DNA from: Micractinium sp. NFX-FRZ | Taxonomy: Eukaryota; Chlorophyta; Trebouxiophyceae; Chlorellales; Chlorellaceae | Assembly (NCBI GenBank): GCA_029339195.1 | Contig: JAPTJF010000664.1 | Span: 1 to 22,636 of the forward strand | Length of the DNA: 22,636 nucleotides | Reading direction: 5' to 3' | In this document: positions 9,827-18,466 of the stretch, in pieces | Position numbering within the stretch: the first letter of the stretch is position 1 | How the letters are laid out: each line of letters begins with the position of its first letter | The notes under the pieces: generated by a model | Told to the model about the DNA's origin: nothing | The model's input: only the letters and a program-made list of their open reading frames with translations | Databases searched by the model: none | Translations under genes and position numbers: made by a program

Positions 9827-10542
9827 GCGGCAGAGACGTGCAGCACGCCCTGCCCGCCTCTGGGGCAGCTGCAGGACGGCAGCTGGACCCGGGGGTGCAA
9901 TCCTGCCCTGGTTCCCGCTTGCCCGCCCTTGGCCACTGGTGCACCCGAGCATTCTGTCGTGTTTCCGCTGGCGACCAGTTAGCAGCAAAGGCCCATGCCA
10001 GGCTGGCCCCCTTGCCCTGTATGCCCACAGCCACCCTCTGCCAGGCCTCCATACACCCCGTTGGCAGTAAAAACACTCTGGCCCTGTTTTGTGTCGACCA
10101 TTTTTGTTTGTTGGTTTGTTGTTGTTGGGAAGCGGCAGCCTCCCCTAGTGCCCTCTCGATGTGTGCCTCGCTCTCCCTTGAAAGCCTGTCTTCCTCACTC
10201 TTCCGCCCACCTGCACTGCCCGTACAACCTGCATTCATCGCTGCTCTTCTTGCCCCGCCCCTGCGCCACCCGCCCTCCAACCACATGTCCCCATCTGCCA
10301 CACTTGTGGCGGACGCACCGATCCTGCCTTGCCCACTGTGCGGCACCTGCTGTGGCAATTTTGATCTCACTCGATGTACTCCACACGCTGTTGCTCACGC
10401 ACCCACCGCCCGCCTTGCTGTGCCCGGCGTGCCTCCCCCTGTGAAATGAGCTCACACGCATCGCCTAAGCTGAGGAAGCAGGAAGAGCAGCAGAGGATGG
10501 GTGCAAAGGCGGGTGCAGCACCCACGCTGCCAGGCCGTGGGA

Positions 10543-10610
10543 TCAGTCTGACATGGCCCCTCCCGGCTCCTCCTGTTCCTGCCGTTGCTGCCCACGCCGC
10601 CCGCTGCTGC

Positions 10611-10656
<46 letters not shown>

Positions 10657-11298
10657 GTGCTGCTGCTGTTGGTGCTGCTGCACTTGTTGTATTGGCTGCT
10701 GCTGCTGCTGCTGCTGCTGCTGCACCTGGTGATGCTCCGGTGGCTCTTCCTCCATCTCTTCTCCTCCCTCCTCCCCCGCCTCCTCCTGCTCTGCCCGCCT
10801 CAGCATCTCTTGAAGCAGCTGCTCCTCAACCTGCAGAGCGAAAACCGTGCGGCGCAGTACCCATCAGTGCACTGCACCGTGACAAATCAGGCCAGCAACT
10901 GCCCATGCTGTGATGAAGGACGCATGCAGCACGAGATGGGGACCAGTGGCAGGCCCGCCAACTGCGTTGGGGGCACACCAGCCCCTGCCGTGCCGGCATG
11001 TGCAGCCTTAAAACCACACCTCCAGGCGCCTCAGCTGCTTGGTCACGGCCACGTGGACTGTGGTGAGAGCCTGCTCCTCTGTCTGCAGCGCCGCCACGAC
11101 GTGCTGCAGCGGGCGGGCGGAAGAGGGGGCGGCGGCAGTGGTGGCGGCAGCTGGTCAGGAGGTATGAAGTGACGGGGCGATGATGCTGGGCAGTCCAGCG
11201 TGGTTTCCGTTGCATACACTCTGCAAGGCGCGGGGAGGCAGCGCAGGGAGCGCACTCACCTTGACTTTAAGGCCGCCCACGCTTTTCTTGCCCGACAT
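10543..11298 (-). CDS. Small coiled-coil/poly-Q protein, SNAPC5 (SNAP19)-like
   Basis: Three exons on the minus strand join in phase 0: 11260-11298, 11020-11103 and 10543-10830, for 136 aa. Donors are GTGAGT and GTGTGG; acceptors are CTGCAG and CTCTGCAG. Residues 1-13 are MSGKKSVGGLKVK. Residues about 14-55 form an amphipathic coiled coil with TEEQAL, KQLRRLEVEEQLLQEML and heptad leucines. From memory, this has the same spacing as the core of animal SNAPC5 (EEETLL, DQLNRLKVEELALQ), the smallest subunit of the complex that drives snRNA gene transcription. An acidic stretch (about 56-73), a long Gln tract (about 77-112) and a polar tail follow. Animal SNAPC5 is about 100 aa with an acidic tail, so size and layout fit. 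The match is short and could be convergent coiled-coil similarity. The CAG tract could be length-polymorphic. An unspliced reading of 10543-10806 alone misses the conserved core. Confidence 0.5.
10605..10728 (-). repeat. CAG/CTG triplet tract encoding poly-Q
   Basis: An imperfect CTG repeat on the plus strand, with GTT/TTG interruptions, encodes the Gln-rich region of the minus-strand protein. Read on the plus strand it gives a spurious poly-Leu frame. Confidence 0.9.
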
Positions 11299-11530
11299 GC
11301 GGCTTCGAAACCCAATTCAGTCGCAACGACATCAAGGCAGTGCAAGCTGCACCTCTGGAAGCCCGCATCAGCGTGCATTTGAACATGAAATGCCTGCTTT
11401 GGGTCAGTGTAGGCTTGAGGCTTGTAGGCCCGTAGGCCGGTAACCTGTCTGCTTGTAGGCGATTTGTGCATGCCCAGAGTTTGTCTGAGACTGTCCTGGC
11501 GCTTGGGTACTGAAGCAAGCCCTGGCCGTC
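11299..11530. promoter_or_regulatory. Putative bidirectional promoter, 232 bp
   Basis: The segment separates the start codons of the divergent SNAPC5-like gene and photolyase-hydrolase gene. It must hold both 5' UTRs and any core promoters. The motif CTTGTAGGC occurs twice (11423-11431 and 11452-11460), with a related CCGTAGGCC between. No clear TATA box was seen. Confidence 0.45.
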
Positions 11531-14500
11531 ATGTCCTCTCACTGCCACAGCACTGCTACCGCTACTGCCGGCAGGCTCGGCTCCCTGACGCGAGCAATAC
11601 CGTATAGGCAAACCATCCCTGCGATCGGCAGCCGATGCGGATGGCGCAAGGCGACGGGAGCAGCAATGGGGGCGGCGGCGCCTCAGCGCTGGCGGCAGCT
11701 TACTATGTCGGTGAGTAGGCTGCGCGCCTGCCCCCCGCCTGGGCGTGTCAGCAGTCCACTTCTCAGGTTCTAATCATCCTGGCAGTCTTCGTTGTCGTAG
11801 CCGCCTTATCCACCTGCCCCCGCTGTACCGCCTGCCTCTGGCCCCCCGCAGCCGCGCGCCGTGGGTGGCGCCGCTCCTGCCGACGCCGCGCCTGCCGCCG
11901 CCCCGTCAGGCAGCCGGCCCACGCTGCTGTGGCTGAAACACGACCTACGCCTGGATGACCACCCAGGCTGGCACCAGGCCCTGGCAGCAGGCACCCCTGT
12001 GGTGCCTGTGTTCTGTTTTGACCCAGACCGTTATGCACACCTGGTGCTGCCCCCCGGGGGAGCTGAAGGTGAGCTCACTAGCAGTGCTTCCTCTGATGCC
12101 TTGCGAGCAGCTAGCTGGCCGGCGTTGGTGCAGCAGGCAGAGGTGGCAAGAGCAGGGGAGCCAGATCCTGGGTGCCACGCCGTCACAAGCCTGCTAGCCT
12201 GACGCTGCAGCCCATGAGCATGTCAGCTTGTGCCGTCACTTGTGCTGCCTGCCTGCCAGTTTGCCAGCCTATCACGAGTGGGCCCCATCTTCTGCTACCC
12301 CTGCTGCCCCCTTGCAGCGCTGTGCCGGGCGTTGGCAGCCCTGGACCGCAGCCTGCGCCGGCACGGCAGCGGCCTGGTGCTTCGCCTGGGGAGCTGGGAG
12401 GAGCAGCTGCCTGCTGTGGCCGCTGAGCTGGGGGCGGGCAGCGTGCTGGGCGAGCAGGAGGTGGAGGCAGGTGCGGGGGAGGCAGCCAGCGACAGGGTCG
12501 CAGAGGTTGTGCAGCAAGCAGTGGTGGAGGGGTGTATCGGAGGAGGTGCACGGCTTCCCCATCAGCGGGAGGTCAGCAGGACAGCAGCCAGCGCTTGCAT
12601 GCTGCGCCGTGCAAGCACAGCATAGCTCCTTCTATAGCGTCTGGTCACCGTTCACCCTGCCGTGTGTGGCCTGCTCTCCCCTGCAGCCTGGTGCCAGGGC
12701 GTGGCGGCGGTGGAGGCGGCGCTGCCACCCGGCGTGGCACTGCGGCACTGGAGCGCCCCGCTGTGCGCTGCGCATGCTGACGACTTCCGGGGTGCGAGCG
12801 GTGGCTGGGGGCTGGGCCTGCTGGGTGGCTGGATGCCTGCTGAGCCGCAAAGGCAGCGCGTGTAGGGTTTGTGTGCAATGGATGCCAGCTGTCTCGAGGG
12901 GCACAAGTATTGGTGCAGCTTTTAGGACAGGGGAGGCCACTTCCTCATGCCGCCCCATGCTGTGGCACACCTTGTACCGCTTGGGCCGCACCTCACTGAC
13001 CCTGCTGCCCTCCCTGCCCTTCCCGTTTCAACAGAGCTCAAGAAGCAGCGTCCTGCGATGAACGCGCCGCTGCCTGCGCCCGCCAAGCTGCCGCAGCTGC
13101 CGGCTGCGGCGGCCGAGGCGGCAGGCGATGGCAGCGCTGTGCTGTCTTTGGATGCCGGCCGGCTGCGGCAGATGGCTGCAGAGGCATACCGCAGCCAGCT
13201 GGCGCCGGCGCTGGCCCCGCTGGGGCTGGGCAGCAGCAGCAGCAACGGCAGCAGCAGCAGCAGCAATGGCAGCAGCAGCAATGGCAGCATCACCTCCAGT
13301 TTCAGCGAGGACGAGGGCAGCAGCGGGAGGCGGCTGATCGACGGGCTGCCCGAGGCGGCCGCCGGCGGCAGCGCCAGCAGCGGCGGCAGCAGCGAGGCGT
13401 GGGAGGCGGAGGTGGCGGCGGAGATTGCGGCGGGGGAGGGGCCAGTGCTGGAGGCTTTGGGCCGATACCTCCGCCACCTGGAGACGGCGGGCGGTGCCGG
13501 CAGATACCTCCGCCTCCTGGAGACGGCGGGCGGTGCCGGCAGCAGCAGCGGCAGCAGCAACAGCAGTGATGGGGATGATGCAGGCCTGCAGGCGGCGCTA
13601 GCGGAGGCCATCTCTGCTTATGACCTGCCAGCCACCCCAGACGGCTGCTTCCCCGCCCTCTTTGGCAGGTGGGTAGCGTGCACGCCTTTATGGTGCAGGA
13701 GGGGAGTGCGGCGGGGGGTGGCAGCGCGCTGTGCTGTGGGTCCCCACGCCTGTGCCGCCACCCATCTCTTTCACCCAGGCCCCTGCACGGTTCCATCAGT
13801 TTTGCCACCCCTGTCTGCATGCCTCCCCGTCACAAACCGCTGCTGCAGGGCGCTGTCCCTGGGTGTTGTCTCCAAGCGGCGGATCTATGCTGAGGCCGCT
13901 GAGATCCTTGCCCAGCAGCCGGAGCAGCCCTGGCCCGCGGGCCGCCCGCTGGCGCAGCTTGCCTGGCTGCTCACCTCTGGTGGCGGCGCGGCGGCGCGGG
14001 AGCGGCGGCAGCGCAAGGCGGCAGCGGCGGCGGCGGCGGCCGAGGCAAAAGACTTTCATGAGCAGATGGCGGCGGGGCGGGAGGGCAGGTGGGTGGGGGG
14101 AAGTGCGGGGGAGTGGTGGGCAAGAGGGTCGAGAGTGCAGGCAGGCAGGTCCAATGTGCACAGCGCAGCTTGGTACCGCGTACTGCTCGCGTCATGTGCC
14201 CTGGCCGTTCCCCTGGCACCTGCAGGCGTGCACACGGGGCCACGCTGCACCACTGGCGCTGGCGGGGCCTGCTCACTGATTACCTGGCAGCCGAGGCGCC
14301 AGCTGGCGCTGCCGACCCCACCCGCCCCGCCATCCTGCTCTGCCATGGGTTTGGCGCCTTCTCAGGTGGGACTGGTGCATTGGTACATGCATGCTCACGT
14401 GCGGTATGCTCAAGTGTTGGTTACCAGCCTGGCCAGCCCCCGGCACTGCTGCACCACCGCCGTGCATCGCCCACCTACCCACTGGCTCTTCCCGCAGCCT

Positions 14501-17500
14501 GCTTGCACCAGTGGATCCACTCAGTGCCACCCGTCTCCCCCTTGTTTCCACTTGCAGAGCACTATCGGCACAATGTAGCTGCCCTGGCAGCAGCCGTGCC
14601 ACGGCAGTCATCCAACGCATTCCTCCCTTGCCCCTCTGTTTCCCCCTTGCAGAGCATTACCGGCACAACGTGGCGGCCCTGGCAGCAGCCGGCTACGACG
14701 TCTATGCGCCCACGCTTCCCGGCTACGGCCGCGCCGAGAAGCCGGTGCTGCCGTACGGACAGGTGAACGAGGGCTTGGCCGGGAGGGTGGGGGAGCTCGC
14801 ACCGTGCGCTTTTGGGTGTGCCGCCTGCCGCGGCCACCGCACCCTGCCCTTGCCTCTTGCCTCCCCTGGCTTCTTGGCACCTCTTGTTTCCTCTGCCCCT
14901 CAGCTGCCACTTCTCACCCGCCCTCACCCGCCCACCCCCTCACCCCGCCTCTCAGGGCACGTGGTCCCAGTTCCTGGCGGATTTCATCCTGCAGGTGGGG
15001 TGCTCAGGGTGTGGTGTGGCTGCGGGGGCTGAGGGTGTTGGGGCAGGCCAAGCAGCCCGTAGCAGTGCGGCAGGTGTGTTGATGTGCAGGGGAAGACATG
15101 AGGGGTAAAACCATTAGTAGGGGCAGGGCAGGGCAGGGGCGCTCTGCCTGTGCTCGGACCCTGCCTGAGTGCGTGTGTTTGCAAACGTTCCGTGGTTGTA
15201 TTAAACCCTCCTGCCAGCGAGCCGCATGACCCCGCGCCTGCCAGCCTGCCAGCCAGGCACCCGCACCGTCGGCACACGGCAGGCTCTCCCCATATAACTC
15301 CTGCATGCACCCTGGGTTGCGCACCCTCTGCATCAGCCAGTGGCTGCCAGCTCACCCCTGGCTTCATCTCAGCTTCTGTGCCCCAATCCTCTTACTCTGA
15401 CCCCAGGTGGTGCGCCGCCCCGCCGTGGTGGCGGGCATCTTTATCGGCATGGCTTCACATGTCAGCCTCCCCGGCAGCTTCACCTCAGCTTCCTTGCCCC
15501 ATCCCTCCTTCCCTGTGCAGGTGGTGCGCCGCCCCGTGGTGGTGGCGGGCAACTCCATCGGCGGCTTCATCTCAGCTTCCGTGGCGGCAGACTACCCCGG
15601 CCTGGTGTCGGGGCTGGTGCTGCTGAACAGCGCAGGTGGGGCAGCGTGCCAAGGCACTTGGGGGAGGTGGCGGGCTGGCGGGTGTTGTGGCTGAGCAGGG
15701 CTGCTGCTGCTGAGCAGGTCGGGTCAGGTAAGGACAAGCTGCACCTTCCAGGGAGGCAGCAGGCGGTCATGGCATCCCTTGGCATCCCTTGCATACCCGT
15801 TGTGAATTGAGGTTGCACCTGCTTCTGCTCAAGCAACCTCTCTGCCTCACCCCGACTGGTCCCCCCGCTGCCAGGACGCATTGTGGAGGGGTACCAGGCG
15901 CCGGCGGAGCCCGTCAAGGCCAGCCCCCCGCCAGCCTTTGTTGTCGACACAGTCAGCAAGTTGAGAGGGCATCACGAGCATGCACAAGTGACTGACTGCC
16001 TGTTATGTATTGACTGCGTGTGAGAGGAGTGCTTTGGCTCTCAGGCCCATCGTCCGTGCCCGCCCCAACCTCTGGGTCGCCCTCCCCTCTGCTCCAGGCC
16101 TTCTTCTTCACTTCGATCTGCAGCTCCCTCCCTCTACCTGCCCCTGCACCCCCTTCTAACGCCTGCAGGCCCTGTTCGCATTCGTGGAGGGTGATGTGGC
16201 GCGCCAGCTGCTCCGCATGGGGCCAGTGCCCTTTCCATCCACTTCCCACCCCACCCTCGCTCGTCCCACATGCAGGCCCTGTTCTCGTTCCTGGAGGGTG
16301 ACGTGGCACGCCAGCTGCTGCCCCGCATGTGGCCAGTGCCCTTTCCACCCACTTCCCACCCCACCCTCCCTCGTCCTGCCTGCAGGCCCTGTTCTCGTTC
16401 CTGGAGGGTGACGTGGCGCGCCAGCTGCGCCGAGTGTACCCCGTGCACCCCGAGCGGGCCGACGAGTGGCTGGGGGGAGAGATTGTGCGGGCGGCGCGCG
16501 ACCCCGGGGCGCTCGGCGTGTTCAGGCAAGCGCACACAGCGCAGGGCGGTGGGGTGCCGGGCGGTGTGGCACAGCGCTGCATGGCACAGGCACGGCACCA
16601 GACACAACAGCACACACAGCAGTGCGCCTTGAGCAGGAAGCTGTTGTTGCAGTGGAGGGAGGGCAGACGGGTGCCCGCGGTGTTGATCCCCTGAGTGCAT
16701 TCCCTCTGAGCTTAGGGCTGAGTTGGACAGCTTGATGGATGCATACTAGCTGCCACACATGCTCCGGCCTGCTGCATTGCCCTCCCCCCCGTCACCTGCA
16801 CATCACCAGCTGCCTCGCCCGGCCTCTCGCTGCCCTGCTTCACCCCGCCGTGGCCTGCCCCCCCATCCAACCCACCCCCCCGCAGGAGCGTGTTCTACCT
16901 GCCGCCCCCGCGCGCGCTCAACTATCTGGTGACCGATCGCTTCGGAGGGCCCACCCTGGTGCTCCAGGCAAGGCCGCCGCCCTCGTTGCCAATTGCTGCC
17001 GCATTGCCTGGATGCATGGGGATGCCAGCTAAGCCACCGCCTCCTAGCCGGCGCCGCTGCTGCGGGTGCCTGCAGGCGGTGGCGCTGCGCGGGCGTCTGA
17101 CAGGCTGGCAGCTGGCGGCTGCACCTCGCCCCTGCTCCGCATGGCACCCCCGTGCAGGCACTCTTGCTCTGCGACCTGCGCCCCGCCAGCTGCTCGCCAG
17201 CTCACCAGCTAACCCATTTGCCTGCTGCCTTCCGGCTTGCCTGCCTCCCCTGCAGGGCTTGAAGGATCCTTTGAACAATGCGCCTCAGCGGGCGCGGGAG
17301 CTGGCGCGCGTGTGCCCCAACGTGCAGGTGTGCGGCGGTGTGCGCTGGCAGTGCACCTGCACCTGCACCTGCACTTGCTCCTTGCACTTGCACATGCACT
17401 TGCACACGCACCTTCGCTTTCACATGCACTTGCACTTGCACATGTCGTCAGGGGACGAGCAGGTGGTGCTGGTCTTTTGGCACATGCGGCTTCGGTGTGT

Positions 17501-17970
17501 GTTCGTTTGCCCGCTGCAGCCGCTGCGCTGCCAGCTGGCAGCTGCTCCTGGCAGACACAACCCTCCCCAACCGGCCGCCCTGTCTTGGCTTGCTTCTCTT
17601 TGATTCTCTACTTCAGGTGGTGGGCTTGGATTCCGGGCACTGCCCCCATGACGAGTCGCCTGATGAGGTCAGACAGCGTGCCCCTGGCCTGCCTCTGTGC
17701 CGCCGTCACCCTGGCCGTGCAGCCGCCTGCGCCCGCCGCTTGCGCCCGCCTGCCGCCGGGCATACCCCCACCCTCACCCTCTGTGCACCTGGACGCCCGC
17801 ACGCCCCCATTCCTGTTTGCATATACCAACATAGTGGCCCTGCCTATCTGAATGTAACTGTGCAGGTCAACCGGCACCTGCTGGCGTTTATTGAGCAGAG
17901 CGTGCTGCCCAGCATGGCGGGCGGCAGTGGAGCGGCCGCACCGGCCAGGGCGCCAGTCAGCGCGCCGTGA
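11531..17970 (+). CDS. Photolyase-N-domain / alpha-beta hydrolase fusion, probably plastid
   Basis: Sixteen exons join in phase to 831 aa: 11531-11710, 11852-12068, 12318-12470, 12687-12791, 13035-13668, 13849-14088, 14226-14365, 14653-14762, 14956-14994, 15521-15635, 15875-15987, 16386-16525, 16886-16967, 17256-17327, 17617-17667 and 17866-17970. Residues 1-60 resemble a transit peptide. Residues 80-220 are the photolyase/cryptochrome N-terminal Rossmann fold (LLWLKHDLRLDDHPGW). Residues 220-510 are mostly Ser/Gly/Ala-rich linker; I see no FAD-binding photolyase domain. Residues 510-820 are an alpha/beta hydrolase: oxyanion HGFGAFSEHYRHN (from 550), nucleophile GNSIGG (Ser618), acid LQGLKDPLN (Asp760) and DSGHCPHDE (His788). 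The same fusion exists in land plants (At4g25290-like, from memory), so the architecture is ancient. Enzyme substrate and light role are unknown. The exon 11 donor (CAA|GTGACT) is the least certain junction. Introns 12 and 13 look GC-AG. Confidence 0.85.
13229..13290 (+). repeat. AGC-rich microsatellite encoding Ser/Asn/Gly
   Basis: This imperfect AGC/GGC/AAC triplet run inside exon 5 encodes a poly-Ser/Asn linker. It adds length to the non-conserved region between the two folded domains. Confidence 0.85.
13464..13541 (+). repeat. In-frame 39-bp tandem duplication in exon 5
   Basis: Two copies at a 39-bp offset each encode RYLR-H/L-LETAGGAG. Only a few bases differ, and both copies stay in frame. 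This is a within-exon counterpart of the intronic duplications nearby. Confidence 0.9.
14558..14690 (+). repeat. Copy of acceptor and exon 8 start in intron 7
   Basis: CTTGCAG plus an exon-like start encoding EHYRHNVAALAAA occurs at 14551-14595 and again at the inferred exon 8 (14646-14690), offset 95 bp. The first copy has mostly synonymous changes, then diverges (VPRQ in place of GYDV). Using its acceptor would give a longer or altered mRNA. Confidence 0.92.
15359..15578 (+). repeat. Copies of exon 10, including the catalytic-Ser segment, in intron 9
   Basis: CAGGTGGTGCGCCGCCCC occurs at 15404-15421 and at exon 10 (15518-15535), offset 114 bp. The upstream copy reads VVRRPAVVAGIFIGM, so the nucleophile segment GNSIGG has become GIFIGM. 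A further partial repeat, GGCTTCATCTCAGCTTC, occurs at about 15360-15376 and in the exon at 15562-15578. Confidence 0.92.
16169..16435 (+). repeat. 107-110-bp tandem array x3 ending in exon 12
   Basis: Each unit begins after a TGCAG acceptor with GCCCTGTTC and encodes ALF-x-F-x-EGDVARQL. Units start at 16169, 16276 and 16386; the last is the inferred exon 12. The pyrimidine-rich inter-copy stretches are also near identical, so exon start, acceptor and preceding intron were duplicated together. Confidence 0.95.
16526..16885 (+). other. Intron 12 with GC-AG splice sites
   Basis: The phase 2 junction TTCAG|GCAAGC ... CCCGCAG|GAGCG joins GALGVFR to SVFYLPPP. The GT dinucleotides I checked nearby give the wrong phase. 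CAG|GCAAG is the usual consensus of GC-AG introns. Confidence 0.7.
16968..17255 (+). other. Intron 13 with GC-AG splice sites
   Basis: CTCCAG|GCAAGG ... CCCTGCAG|GGCTTG joins GPTLVLQ directly to GLKDPLNN. That is the conserved strand-turn carrying the catalytic Asp, so the junction is well constrained by the protein family. Confidence 0.75.
17353..17447 (+). repeat. Hexamer-based minisatellite in intron 14
   Basis: This is a run of GCACCT, GCACTT and GCACAT hexamers with a few interruptions (CTCCTT, TTCGCT). It lies between exons 14 and 15 and is not coding in the inferred model. Confidence 0.85.
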
Positions 17971-17992
17971 GCGCCGTGCCTGTATATTCAGA

Positions 17993-17997
17993 TGTAA
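17993..17997 (+). terminator. TGTAA poly(A) signal of the fusion gene
   Basis: TGTAA lies 22 bases after the TGA stop in a local AT-rich patch. The implied 3' UTR is short, so a later unrecognised signal may be the main one. Confidence 0.5.
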
Positions 17998-18466
17998 TTT
18001 GCCGTACTGGGTCGCATCAATGCCGAGCAGCTGGTTCAGGGGGGAGAGGTTGCTGAGGTGAGGGCAAGGGGCTGGGAAGGAGCTGGGCGTTGCCGGTCGG
18101 GGAGGCCGCCGCCACTTGGCACAACACACAGCCTCCGCCAGGCTCGCTTCGGCGCCGCGTCCTTTCCGGGCGACCGGTGTTCACTGTCATGCAGCAGCGT
18201 CTGGCTGAACGGTTTGGCAACCATGGACGAACTCAGTGACTGGTCCGGAAGGAGCCGGAGATCAAATGGTGCTCAACAACGGTTTTACGCCCCCAGGTCC
18301 AGGACTGTTGCGCTCCGATTCGCGTATATGTCGCAGACAGGAACTTGCAGGACCCTACAATGCCAATTCAGGACGTCCCTGCCACGCCAGCACCAGGTAC
18401 AGGTGTGCCCTGTCGGTTCAGCGACCGAGGACAGGCGCTCGCAGCAGTGTACCGGTGTTCGCAAGT
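17998..18466. promoter_or_regulatory. Intergenic stretch upstream of the modular secreted protein gene
   Basis: This is about 470 bp between the fusion-gene poly(A) signal and the inferred start at 18467. It is less GC-rich than the exons around it. An open frame from 18236 runs into the start exon, so a longer N-terminus is possible; the signal-peptide position favours 18467. No motif is recognised. Confidence 0.35.

Larger units (their letters stand above)
9121..10542. other. Region between the oxidoreductase and the poly-Q gene
   Basis: It begins with the oxidoreductase 3' UTR and presumably ends with the 3' UTR of the minus-strand poly-Q gene. I found no TTACA (the minus-strand TGTAA signal) below 10543. 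The long plus-strand open frame across 9337-10449 lacks protein character. A T/G-rich tract lies at 10086-10130. Confidence 0.5.

Noticed and set aside
9337..10449. 370-codon plus-strand open frame
   Set aside because: The composition is GC-driven low complexity (Pro, Ala, Arg, Ser, Cys, His) with no domain-like segments. It overlaps presumed 3' UTR, and no splice partner was found.
10585..11172. 195-codon plus-strand frame with a poly-Leu stretch (possible membrane protein)
   Set aside because: The Leu run is the CTG strand of the poly-Q tract. The minus-strand model with two good introns explains the region better.
12947..14578. 543-codon plus-strand frame taken as a single gene
   Set aside because: It is exons 5 and 6 of the fusion gene read through introns. 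Phase and family sequence place GT-AG junctions inside it.
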